Origin: Siphonodentalium dalli
Lineage: Eukaryota; Mollusca; Scaphopoda; Gadilida; Siphonodentaliidae
Length of the DNA: 64,000 nt
Reading direction: 5' to 3'
Assembly: GCA_032622095.1 (NCBI GenBank)
Contig: CP136066.1
Location: 5,729,784-5,793,783, forward strand
Shown here: one piece after another, positions 33,751 through 44,763 of the stretch
How positions within the stretch are numbered: the first letter of the stretch is position 1
Layout: each line of letters begins with the position of its first letter
Translations under genes and position numbers: made by a program
The notes under the pieces: generated by a model
Database searches by the model: none
Told to the model about the DNA's origin: nothing
The model's input: only the letters and a program-made list of their open reading frames with translations

Positions 33751-36700
33751 AGGTTACACACAACTAATTATTTTCCATAGGCGACAGTGTTAACTAAAAT
33801 TCCCGCCGGCCATGGGTTTGACCTAGTTGAACTTCAAGTGGTCAATTTTCCCTTAGAACGTCATCCTCTGCACCAGTATGTGACAACAAACGCGCCCTTT
33901 TCGGTATTTTTTTCCAACGATAATCTTGCATTTCCACAACTACCCCATTTACTGCAAAAAAATCAGCAGCATAAAAATACCCAGACCCCTTCCGTAACTT
34001 CTGGACGGCACCAGACTCTTCCTGGACATCTAAACATACACGATCGCCATATTTACGTAGGCTATGATTTTCTGTTCCCGATTAGGGATATTTCCCTCAA
34101 TGATAATCAACCAATCAGCAGCCAGAATTTTTTTTTATGCTGACTCGAGTTTCCCTACACAAATTCAAGAAGAGTAACTCTATATAATTAGTTGTTTGTA
34201 ACCTATAATTGAAATGAAAATTGAAGTTTGATCGTGTAACCGCGCCAATTTTACAAAAAAAGCTTTACCGTGATACAATAGAAATATAGGAGTCATTGGA
34301 CATCCTATTATCTCCCAGCGGTCATTTAACCCACATACCCCGTTTTAAAATTAACAATGTTTTTGGGGTAAGAAATAACACCAGTAATAGAATCCTGATA
34401 AATCTGGAAGCGCAGTTTAGTAGAAAAGATACTAATGTCTCATGTTAGGCTTGTCATAGACATATATACTGCACAGTGTCGCATGTCCCATGTCCATCCA
34501 CTCACTAGTGGGGATATTATGACCACAAATGTGACCACACCCAAAATTCAGGGTTTTTCATCATAATTTAATTTGTAAAAACCGACTCGCGTGCATAACG
34601 CACACGATAGAAAGTAATATGTATAAGTTTTGAAAACAAGTCACGTATATCTACCATACGTTTTAAGGAATTTATCTAATTTTGAACAATACAATGTTTA
34701 ATTGCATTTGAAATAGACCCCCCCCCCCCCTTCAAAATTTCACCATCCGATGATGGTTTGGTTCAATGATAGGCTGATGTCCCTTTAAATTTCAGTACTT
34801 TTCAGGAGTTTGAGTCGAATTTCTATCAGAGAAACTTCCATCACCTCGACCGTGCTATTTTGAACATTAAAGGTCCACCCATATGCACGAAATGGATGAT
34901 TTTCAGAAAATTTCGCCTCCGGAAAGAGTTGAAGTTCCGGCGACAGAGGGTTAATAAATGTCTCGCATAATCTGAAAATGGGTCTGTAGGGCGTGAAAAT
35001 ATAATAACTCAACAAAACGAGTCAGTCTTTGTTTATCAGTGTTCCTAAATTCGCTGCCCTGAACGATATTTGAAAAAATGTGATTTTTTTGCCTATAGGT
35101 TACACACAACTAATTATTTTCCATAGGCGACAGTGTTAACTAAAATTCCCGCCGGCCATGGGTTTGACCTAGTTGAACTTCAAGTGGTCAATTTTCCCTT
35201 AGAACGTCATCCTCTGCACCAGTATGTGACAACAAACGCGCCCTTTTCGGTATTTTTTTCCAACGATAATCTTGCATTTCCACAACTACCCCATTTACTG
35301 CAAAAAAATCAGCAGCATAAAAATACCCAGACCCCTTCCGTAACTTCTGGACGGCACCAGACTCTTCCTGGACATCTAAACATACACGATCGCCATATTT
35401 ACGTAGGCTATGATTTTCTGTTCCCGATTAGGGATATTTCCCTCAATGATAATCAACCAATCAGCAGCCAGAATTTTTTTTATGCTGACTCGAGTTTCCC
35501 TACACAAATTCAAGAAGAGTAACTCTATATAATTAGTTGTTTGTAACCTATAATTGAAATGAAAATTGAAGTTTGATCGTGTAACCGCGCCAATTTTACA
35601 AAAAAAGCTTTACCGTGATACAATAGAAATATAGGAGTCATTGGACATCCTATTATCTCCCAGCGGTCATTTAACCCACATACCCCGTTTTAAAATTAAC
35701 AATGTTTTTGGGGTAAGAAATAACACCAGTAATAGAATCCTGATAAATCTGGAAGCGCAGTTTAGTAGAAAAGATACTAATGTCTCATGTTAGGCTTGTC
35801 ATAGACATATATACTGCACAGTGTCGCATGTCCCATGTCCATCCACTCACTAGTGGGGATATTATGACCACAAATGTGACCACACCCCAAATTCAGGGTT
35901 TTTCATCATAATTTAATTTGTAAAAACCGACTCGCGTGCATAACGCACACGATAGAAAGTAATATGTATAAGTTTTGAAAACTAGTCACGTATATCTACC
36001 ATACGTTTTAAGGAATTTATCTAATTTTGAACAATACAATGTTTAATTGCATTTGAAATAGACCCCCCCCCCCCCTTCAAAATTTCACCATCCGATGATG
36101 GTTTGGTTCAATGATAGGCTGATGTCCCTTTAAATTTCAGTACTTTTCAGGAGTTTGAGTCGAATTTCTATCAGAGAAACTTCCATCACCTCGACCGTGC
36201 TATTTTGAACATTAAAGGTCCACCCATATGCACGAAATGGATGATTTTCAGAAAATTTCGCCTCCGGAAAGAGTTGAAGTTCCGGCCACAGAGGGTTAAT
36301 AAATGTCTCGCATAATCTGAAAATGGGTCTGTAGGGCGTGAAAATATAATAACTCAACAAAACGAGTCAGTCTTTGTTTATCAGTGTTCCTAAATTCGCT
36401 GCCCTGAACGATATTTGAAAAATGTGATTTTTTTGCCTATAGGTTACACACAACTAATTATTTTCCATAGGCGACAGTGTTAACTAAAATTCCCGCCGGC
36501 CATGGGTTTGACCTAGTTGAACTTCAAGTGGTCAATTTTCCCTTAGAACGTCATCCTCTGCACCAGTATGTGACAACAAACGCGCCCTTTTCGGTATTTT
36601 TTTCCAACGATAATCTTGCATTTCCACAACTACCCCATTTACTGCAAAAAAATCAGCAGCATAAAAATACCCAGACCCCTTCCGTAACTTCTGGACGGCA

Positions 36701-36893
36701 CCAGACTCTTCCTGGACATCTAAACATACACGATCGCCATATTTACGTAGGCTATGATTTTCTGTTCCCGATTAGGGATATTTCCCTCAATGATAATCAA
36801 CCAATCAGCAGCCAGAATTTTTTTTTATGCTGACTCGAGTTTCCCTACACAAATTCAAGAAGAGTAACTCTATATAATTAGTTGTTTGTAACC
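33751..36893. mobile_element. Element A: tandem of three 454-bp repeats and two ~890-bp spacers
   Basis: Repeats at 33751-34204, 35097-35549 and 36441-36893; spacers at 34205-35096 and 35550-36440. Period is 1346 and 1344 bases. Each repeat starts AGGTTACACACAACTAATTA and ends with its near inverse TAATTAGTTGTTTGTAACCT. The satellite monomer stops on the left (AAATGTATTAT) and resumes on the right (ATTAACATACACC), and an uninterrupted monomer exists at about 32289-32317. The whole 3.1-kb block is therefore a clean insertion with at most a 2-3 bp duplication. The repeat copies are almost identical. A second element with the same plan is at 56377-58146. The 118-129-codon ORF in each repeat shows no domain. 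Confidence 0.85.
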
Positions 36894-37072
36894 ATTAACA
36901 TACACCTCACGAGCGGTAACTCTATTGTAAACACTATCAACTCAAATGTATATTAACTTACACCTGACGTCCGGTAACTCTATTATAATAAACACCATCA
37001 ACTCAAATGTATATTAACTGACACCTGACGAGCGGTAACTCTGTTATAATAAACACCATCAATTCAAATCGT
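36894..37072 (+). repeat. 58/62-bp satellite, block 3 (three monomers)
   Basis: Duplicates the end of block 1 (about 32304-32482) almost base for base, which places element A in a second copy of the same higher-order segment. Confidence 0.9.
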
Positions 37073-37639
37073 CGCGTCAGAACTAAAGTGTTCTATCTCC
37101 ATATTTAAAATTTTGTGGGAAATCGAGTTTAAAGTTTTGACCCTCCCTCCCCCCTCCGGTTCACATGTTCTCATTCTGTTTTGGAATATAGTACACAGCG
37201 GGTATGATAGCTGCTGTAAAAATAATATTATATGACGAGTTTCGAGACAAAACTTGATATCTCGGGTGTTATCACCAATAAACACTTGGCAGATAGAACA
37301 ATTTGCGTATAATTTTCCGTTTTATTTTTACCTGCTATAGTAGTTTTTGTGTTTTTTAATCGTAAAAACGTGCATAAATCCAAAATCACGCCATTCTCTG
37401 CGTTATTTTAACCAAATAATTATCCTAGAAATAAGATGTTCATACCTAGGAGTGGGAGTATTTCCAACTGGTCGCTTAGCTGGCAATCTGCAATGTTCGG
37501 GTCCGGTTGCTTCTATTGAAGGTCAGAGATAGCACATGTTAGCTTTGAAATTTATTTAATCACATGGTACAAAATAATTAGATTCATTGGTCCAAAGTGG
37601 AGATAGAACAATATAGCACTGTCAAAAACTGAGTTTAAT
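37073..37639. mobile_element. ~560-bp satellite insert, copy 2 of 3
   Basis: Near-identical to 32483-33042 with scattered single-base differences (for example TTTTGTGGG for TTTTGAGGG and GGTCCGGTTGC for GGTCCCATTGC). Confidence 0.85.
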
Positions 37640-38174
37640 GTATATTGACTTCGCCTCACGAACAATAACACTACTGTAAATACCATCAATTCAAATGTAT
37701 ATTAACTTACGCCTCACGAGCAGTAACTCTATTCTACACACCATCAATTCAAATGTATATTAACTGACGCATCACGAACGGTAACTCTGTTGTAAACACC
37801 ATCAATTCAAATGTATACTAACTTACGCCTGACGAACAGTAACTCTATTGTAAACACCATCAATTCAAATGTATATTAACTTACGCCTCACGAACGGCAA
37901 CTCTATTGTAAACACCATCAATTCAAATGTATATTAACTTACGCCTCACGAGCGATAACTCTGTTGTAAACACCATCAACTCAAATGAATATTAACTTAC
38001 GCCTCACGAACGGTAGCTCTATTGTAAACACCATCAATTAAAATGTATATTAACTTACTCTGATCAGCTCTGATGAGCATAAACTCTATTGTAAACACCA
38101 TAAATTCAAATGTATATTAACTGACACCTGACGAGCGGTAACTCTGTTATAATAAACACCATCAATTCAAATCG
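37640..38174 (+). repeat. 58-bp satellite, block 4
   Basis: About nine monomers, one of them aberrant (TTACTCTGATCAGCTCTGATG near 38055). The block repeats, with losses, as block 5. Confidence 0.9.
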
Positions 38175-38744
38175 TCGCGTCAGAACTAAAGTGTTCTATC
38201 TCCATATTTAAAATTTTGTGGGAAATCGAGTTTAAAGTTTTGACCCTCCCTCCCCCCTCCGGTTCACATGTTCTCATTCTGTTTTGGAAGATAGTACACA
38301 GCGGGTATGATAGCTGCTGTAAAAATAATATTATATGACGAGTTTCGAGACAAAACTTGATATCTCGGGTGTTATCACAAATAAACACTTGGCAGATAGA
38401 ACAATTTGCGTAAAATTTTCCGTTTTATTTTTCCGTGCTATAGTAGTTTTTGTGTTTTTTAATCGTAAAAACGTGCATAAATCCAAAATCACGCCATTCT
38501 CTGCGTTATTTTAACCAAATAATTATCCTAGAAATAAGATGTTCATACCTAGGAGTGGGAGTATTTCCAACTGGTCGCTTAGCTGGCAATCTGCAATGTT
38601 CGGGTCCCATTGCTTCTATTGAAGGTCAGAGATAGCACATGTTAGCTTTGAAATTTATTTAATCACATGGTACAAAATAATTAGATTCATTGGTCCAAAG
38701 TGGAGATAGAACAATATAGCACTGTCAAAAACTGAGTTTAATGT
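38175..38744. mobile_element. ~560-bp satellite insert, copy 3 of 3
   Basis: Same sequence as the inserts at 32483 and 37073. The distance of about 1.1 kb to copy 2 reveals a higher-order repeat of insert plus satellite. Confidence 0.85.
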
Positions 38745-39505
38745 ATATTGACTTCGCCTCACGAACAATAACACTACTGTAAATACCATCAATTCAAATG
38801 TATATTAACTTACGCCTCACGAGCAGTAACTCTATTGTACACACCATCAATTCAAATGTAAATTAACTGACGCATCACGAACGGTAACTCTGTTGTAAAC
38901 ACCATCAATTCAAATGTATACTAACTTACGCCTGACGAACAGTAACTCTATTGTAAACACCATCAATTCAAATGTATATTAACTTACGCCTCACGAACGG
39001 CAACTCTATTGTAAACACCATCAATTCAAATGTATATTAACTTACGCCTCACGAGCGATAACTCTGTTGTAAACACCATCAACTCAAATGAATATTAACT
39101 TACGCCTCACGAACGGTAGCTCTATTGTAAACACCATCACTTCAAATGTATATTAACTTACGCTTCAGAAACAGTAACTCTATTGTAAACACCATCAATT
39201 CAAATGTTTATTAACTTACGCATCACGAGCGGCAACTCTATTGTAAACACCATCAATTCAAATGTATATTAATTTATCCACACGAGCGGTAACTCTATTG
39301 TAAACACCATCAATTCAAATTATATTAACATACGCCTCACGAGCGGTAACTCTATTGTAAACACCATCAATTAAAATGTATATTAACTTACTCTGATCAG
39401 CTCTGATGAGCATAAACTCTATTGTAAACACCATAAATTCAAATGTATATTAACTTACGCCTCACGAGCGGTAACTCTATTGTAAACACCATTAACTCAA
39501 ATGCA
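38745..39505 (+). repeat. 58-bp satellite, block 5 (about 13 monomers)
   Basis: Same monomer and monomer order as block 4 at the start. It contains the same aberrant TCTGATCAGCTCTGATGAGC monomer near 39395 and ends before AGAAATCGGATATAAAAAG. Confidence 0.9.
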
Positions 39506-40469
39506 TAGAAATCGGATATAAAAAGACTAGAATGGTAGTCACGTGACTACAAGTGTGCTCTCGTCCGCCATTGATCAGGGCAAAACATCGTTAGCCAAGT
39601 GAAGTGACTGCGAAAGTAAATCGATATTTTGTCCAGATTTCTCGGCAAAAATTGGGCTTAATCCTGCCCAGCGAAACAAGAACAAGTTGGAGAACAATGT
39701 AGTTATAATTTACAGATATATTTCGCCAAAATGACATTTTTGAAGCGGATTTCCGGAGGTGTTTTGTAACTTTTTGACAAGTGCTGTCAGTGCCAATGAG
39801 TGAATGATAGTCAATATCATCACTGTTGTAATTTTGAATTTGAATTGGCATAAAGTCCTACAAAACAAGGTCTCAGATGATATGTAAGTTTAAAACATAG
39901 CTTCAGTTAGCTAACTAGTATTTGAGTGTAAACTGTTAGTGTTATTGCAAAACTTATACACTTTCACCTGACCTGTTCACTGACTCACTGGCTTCACTCA
40001 GACCACTTTTGAACAACTTGTTTAAACACATTTGTCAATTTGATTTTATTATATGAGCAGAACTTGGTTGAAATGCTACTGTGTGGCGGGTCACACTCGT
40101 CTTCGATAGTGATACTGAACAAACCATTAATACGTAAAATTTAAATAACACCATTCAAACATAGTGTTGTTTACTTATTATGGTTTGTATTATGCAGGGG
40201 TAAAATATGCCCGAAACCCCAATGGCACAATTCCACACCAGGTTCTAGACCATTCTTATACAAATTCAAATAATTTCTATAAAACAAATTAATTACAAAT
40301 CTGTCAGCAGATGGGAAACACCCCGCTTGTGCGCACAGCGAATAAACTTACTCAAATCAGGTATTTTGTTGGATTCTGTATCAAGATTGCTATCAATCAA
40401 CGTCATATACATGTAGTGACTCTTAGCGAAATCACATTCATGAATCAGGTAGCTCGCAAGTCCATTTAC
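39506..40469. other. Intergenic, nothing recognised
   Basis: No domain-bearing ORF. The 86-residue - strand ORF at 39591-39851 has no recognised family. Confidence 0.4.
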
Positions 40470-41319
40470 CACAGTGTATAAACCGTACAAACATTAAATC
40501 GGAAGTTGTTTTCGAAAAGACGAAAAATGCTATTTTTAGAACGTAAATGTGACAGAAATATCACAACAACAGCACAAAATCCAGGTTTCAGACGGACACA
40601 CGGTTGCACCACATCTACTAACGTAATTATAAATTGTACATACACATTTGCCGATCGTAAGGGGGGGGCCATTTGAGCGAAGGACTCTGTTTAATAGATA
40701 AAAACGGCCTTTGATCACTTCAGAAATAATTTTCTCGCAAAAATTCCCTCTTCAAATGTCATTTTAACACATATCCAGCATCTGTCGGAAATCCCACTCT
40801 ATTGCAACGGAAAGGCCGTTACGTATGTAACATATCTGGACATGCCTTTGGCTCGAGTGTATTCACAATTTGAACGTAGAGGGTATTGATTTGGACACCC
40901 CGCTCTCAGTCTATGTACGCCTAGTTGTTTAAGTTGATGATCACTAGTTGCCAAAAATATGTACGCCAAGTTGTGATGATGGGATTTATGTGAAAAGACG
41001 AACCCATGAATTAGGTTTCCATATTAGAGATACTCGGCCTCCCGATGGTCATTATTAACCTTCAACCACAAGAGAAAGGCACTGTTCCGCTCCACATCCG
41101 TTTTTCGAATCTGGGATAGGGACCCACCCCATCCGAACTGCTTCAAATGACTATTTTACTCAGTTTTCCTGATCTATCTTTTCTTATCAATGTTCCGCAT
41201 CATGATTATAGAAGCATTTCCACTTTTATATATCAACAGCACTGTAAAGTTTCAAAACAATTCTCCAATAAATGTGGGCTGTACGGTATGCTGATGGATT
41301 GACATTTCATATCCAATAT

Positions 41320-41760
41320 GGCTTCAGGTGCCCATGTTTGTTTTAAACAAATTTTGCGGAAAAATGGAGGCTCCCATCTAGAGGCCACGTCGAAGATCCA
41401 TATGGAGTTCGGTGACGATTGGATGATAAATCTGACCTGTAAGGTGTGCTAAAGGATTTGGTCATACAAAGAGTAAAATCCTAGATGGCCAAAATGGCAG
41501 CCATTTATTTTACAAAATTTGGGAAAAAATCGAAGGCACCCACCGAAAGGTCACAACGAAGATCCATATACAGATTGGTGATCGGATGAGGGATAAGCTC
41601 TGCGTTTTGTGTTAAAGGATTTAGTGATGCAAAGAGTAAAATCCAAGATGGCTGCCAGTGGCCATATTTTTCATAAAAAATCATTCAAATTTGACAGCTC
41701 CCATCTATAGGTGATCCTCGACCCATATACCGAATAACGTTGAAATCGGCCAAAGTTTGT
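41320..41760 (+). repeat. Three diverged ~150-bp tandem units
   Basis: Each unit repeats the order CCAA-ATGGC, GG-GGCTCCCATCTA or GGCACCCACCGA, GATCCATAT, GATTGG(A)TGA, AAAGGATTTGGT-ATACAAAGAGTAAAATCC. They lie inside the 4.3-kb transposon. Confidence 0.6.
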
Positions 41761-41825
41761 TATAACACATTTGTTTTATTTTATTACAGTTTTTTAATAG
41801 TCTATTTTTGTTTGAAGAGTTAAAA

Positions 41826-41960
41826 GTACTCAATCCGAAATGTCGCTCGCAAATCTGCGCAAATTACTATTTTCTTGGCATCGCAGGGCATCGGCGGTAA
41901 AAGATATTTGATTCGAGTCGCGGAACCGACCCATCAAAGCTCAGAGTGATCACATCTCGA
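41826..41960 (+). mobile_element. Single terminal arm of the TTAA-flanked palindromic family
   Basis: Begins TTAA-AAGTACTCAATCC and runs through AAATTACTATTT, TTGATTCGAGTCG, CCCATCAAAGCTCAGAGTG. It matches the left arm of the element at 43190-43502 and the stretch at 52815-52935. Confidence 0.75.
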
Positions 41961-42306
41961 TGTTTGAATTATATTATTTTAATTTTAAATGGCCCAGTAA
42001 ATAGTCGACGAGAAGACTTCTCTGAACAAATTGCGGATGAAGATGGATAACTCTAAAAACAAGTGACTTTTTGTGTCAGATATTTGACAATAACATGTTT
42101 TGGGCAATTTTATACTATACTTGACTGTGATTAACATTAGTTTTGGGCAATTACTCGATTCTTATAACTGACGCGGCATTTTTTTAAAAATGTTGTTGTT
42201 GGAATCTGATGATATGGGAACCATCGAATCGAATTGAGTACCTTTACGTGTAGAGTTTACATTTATTTGAAGAATCTATTATTGTGTTATGCATGCTTTC
42301 ATTTAC

Positions 42307-42704
42307 ACCAGGGGTGGTATTCACCAAGCGAAACTATTTTATAAACCAGGTAGTTTATTTGGTAGTGGCTGAACGCAAAGGTACCTTCGCTTTAGCGCCA
42401 AAGATACACGCTGTCGATGATGTGATTGATCCAATCTATCAGATTTGTCACTTGTCAATGGACACCGTCTCACGACTAATTCGTGAACATTCACCGGCCA
42501 CAATCAGCATGTAATCGGTATAATTTTTTGGTATAATTGTATGGAGACTCATTCTGGCGTTTATACATCTGCATAATGAGTTTCGATAACATTATTGGGG
42601 TTTTTAAATTAGCACAGCGTGAAAATGAAGAGCCAAGAAGACAACGTCTCAGAAGAATTTTAAGGGACAGATCAAACCCACTTGAACACAATATTTGCTT
42701 CTAA
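42307..42704 (+). mobile_element. PIF/Harbinger-like element 5' fragment with transposase N-terminus
   Basis: The left end GGGGTGGTATTCACCAAGCG resembles a Harbinger TIR. A 42-codon frame at 42576-42704 reads MSFDNIIGVFKLAQRENEEP, then RRQRLRRILRDRSNPLEHNI and a stop. The arginine-rich RDRSNPLE stretch is typical of the N-terminus of Harbinger-family nucleases. The DDE domain is missing. The inverse copy at 27262-27585 shares about 320 bp and supports a common element. It sits inside the 4.3-kb transposon. Confidence 0.65.
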
Positions 42705-42821
42705 CTATAAATTCTATGTCTATGGAGTTATCATTTTTAATTTCCATTCTTTATTCGAAAAGTTGTGTATTTATGTCAAACAAATGATGTTGTAGAATGA
42801 CCGCCCCCAATACATTCTTTC

Positions 42822-42952
42822 CACACACCCCACCCCGATCCAAAATGAACGCCGTCTGAATGGGTTCAAATATGACGCCATATTTACATGTAGGCCTTGA
42901 CCGTTATAGGCCAAACAAAGGCGGTGGCCATTTTGGATCGGGTGGGGTGTGT
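42822..42952. repeat. Hairpin element with ~24-bp arms
   Basis: ACACACCCCACCCCGATCC from 42823 is the inverse of GGATCGGGTGGGGTGTGT ending at 42952. The spacer is about 80 bases. GC-rich ends in AT-rich surroundings. Confidence 0.85.
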
Positions 42953-43189
42953 ATGGGGTGAATTTTAATCGGCCAAGGGCTGGAAAATGGCTGTGGCCAT
43001 GGAGTATTTTTAGAACATATGAAGTGGGTATATCAACATCTTGAAGCTCGAATGAGCCATGTCCGTTTTAAAACAAATTAGTTTAAATAGCATGAATGTA
43101 GTTTTACCTGTAGGGTGTTATTCCATGAGAACGGAGTTTGTATCACTTACTGCTAAAATTAAAAGCTTATAATTTTTTACCAATTTAAA

Positions 43190-43502
43190 GGTACTCAATC
43201 AGATCAGACGCTCCTAAATTACTATTTATTTGGCTTCGGGTGTAAAAAATATTTGATTCGAGTCAAGGAACCCACCCATCAAAGCTCAGTGTGATAACTC
43301 TTGGATATCCATCTTCGTCCGCACCTTCGTCCGTTCGACCACGTACTTCTGGTCCACAACCAATAGAAATAGCAAACTTCAAACATCGATATCTAATCAC
43401 TCTGAGCTTTGATGGGTGGGTTCCTCGACTGGAATCAAATATTTTTTAGCCCCAAAGCCAAAGAAATAGTAATTTATGAGCGTCTGATCGGATTGAGTAC
43501 CC
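43190..43502. mobile_element. TTAA-flanked palindromic MITE, ~313 bp
   Basis: The left arm GGTACTCAATC, AAATTACTATTT, ATATTTGATTC, CCCACCCATCAAAGCTCA pairs with its inverse at about 43390-43502. The ends are bordered by TTAA on both sides (TTTAA-AGGTACTC and GAGTACCC-TTAAT). TTAA target sites are known from piggyBac and some other superfamilies. Arms are about 110 bp and the spacer about 90 bp. Confidence 0.85.
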
Positions 43503-43699
43503 TTAATATTAATGTGTCTAACTGAAGTGCAATTGTGTGGTACTAACATTAGATCAGAAATATACATTACCCCATAATATTAGTTTTATTTATGGCTTAT
43601 TGTTTCAACCACTATATGGTATATCGTAGTGTCACAACACATTTCAGTTTCGATGGCACATGGGGATCACCAAAATGTTAGTTTCATTATGACATAACG

Positions 43700-44281
43700 C
43701 ATGGGGAGGCGCCGGATTGCCCGACTCGTGGGTTACCAGCCCCTTCAAGAGAGGGGCGGGGGAGCTATACAGGATTAGCCATTGCAGATTGCAACCCTCC
43801 CCGACCGGGGGGGGGGGGGGCTTTAACTACCTCCAACCCCGATACCCCAAAATCCATCTGGTACCACCCTTGACATATAACGATTGAATTTTGTTCTCAT
43901 AATTCGATTTTCACAACTATAATTAATGGGGAATTTGTTGTTGTCCGCATTATTTTGAAGAAAAATGACTCTAGGAACAAAATTACAGGGCCAGGAAAAA
44001 TGTGTAAGCAGGGCTGCAGAACCAACCACCGCCCCGCCTAGTGTTCGGAAAACAATTGCAGACCCCACCCCTGACCTATACACAATTTCATCACATATTT
44101 CCTCAAACCCCAAATACAGCTTTGTTACATGCGGAGTCGAAGTAGCTAAATATAGTATCGGAATACCTTGTTTGATTCAGGCAGAGTCGATAAGTTCAAT
44201 GACGTGACATTTCGAAGACATAGTTATGTTTAAGTGGATCGAAAGGAACATATCATTACTGTACGATTCCTGAATAACATC
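43700..44281. other. Interior of the 4.3-kb transposon, with G-run
   Basis: Non-coding, GC-richer patch at 43700-43830 with a run of about 15 G at 43808-43822. No domain was found. Confidence 0.5.
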
Positions 44282-44763
44282 GCAACTAGTATTGTCGTCG
44301 TACACAACTAGGCGTACATAGACTGACGAGTGGGGTGTCCAAATAAATACTCTCTACTTTTAAATTATGAATACACACGAGCCAAGGGCATGTCGATATA
44401 TGTTGCACACATAACGGCCTTTCCGTTACAATAGAGTGGGGTTTCCGACAGATGCTGGCTATGTGTTAAAATGACATTTGAAGAGTGAATTTTTGCGATA
44501 ATTTTTTTTTCTGAAGTGATCAAAGGCCGCTTTTGTTTATTAAACAGAGTCTTTCGCCCAAGTGGAGCCAACTTACGATCGGCAAATGTGTATGTACAAT
44601 TTATAATTACGTTTATAGATGTGGTGCGACCGTGTGTCCGTCTGAAACCTGGATTTGGTGGTGTTGTTGTGATATTTCTGTCACATTTACGTTCTAAAAA
44701 TAGCATTTTTCGTCTTTTCGAAAACAACTTCCGATTTAATGTTTGTACGGTTTATACACTGTG

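Larger units (their letters stand above)
40470..44763. mobile_element. 4.3-kb transposon with 482-bp TIRs ending CACAGTG (Transib/RAG-like ends)
   Basis: Left TIR 40470-40951, right TIR 44282-44763, both 482 bases. The outermost 100 or so bases are identical when inverted (CACAGTGTATAAACCGTAC and onwards); inner parts are diverged. Similarity stops exactly at CACAGTG, and both sides are flanked by TTTAC, a 5-bp target-site duplication. Known for the families: Transib and ProtoRAG/RAG-like transposons make 5-bp duplications and have ends like CACWRTG, and CACAGTG is the RSS heptamer of V(D)J recombination. No RAG1/Transib core was found inside. The interior holds nested repeats, so this is a non-autonomous or gutted copy. 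The class is inferred from its ends only. ORFs in the arms, up to 120 codons, look like chance. Confidence 0.7.

Noticed and set aside
33787-36833. Three similar 118-129-codon ORFs as a small gene family
   Set aside because: They lie in the 454-bp repeats, which are near-identical through recent duplication. There is no domain, and the frame end differs only because of a poly-T length change.
38055-38090. Hammerhead ribozyme (CTGATGAG) in an aberrant satellite monomer
   Set aside because: The required GAAA and the cleavage-site stem could not be placed. The motif alone is not enough.
31610-39505. CRISPR-like array
   Set aside because: The 58/62-bp units are head-to-tail satellite monomers without unique spacers, in eukaryotic DNA and without cas genes.
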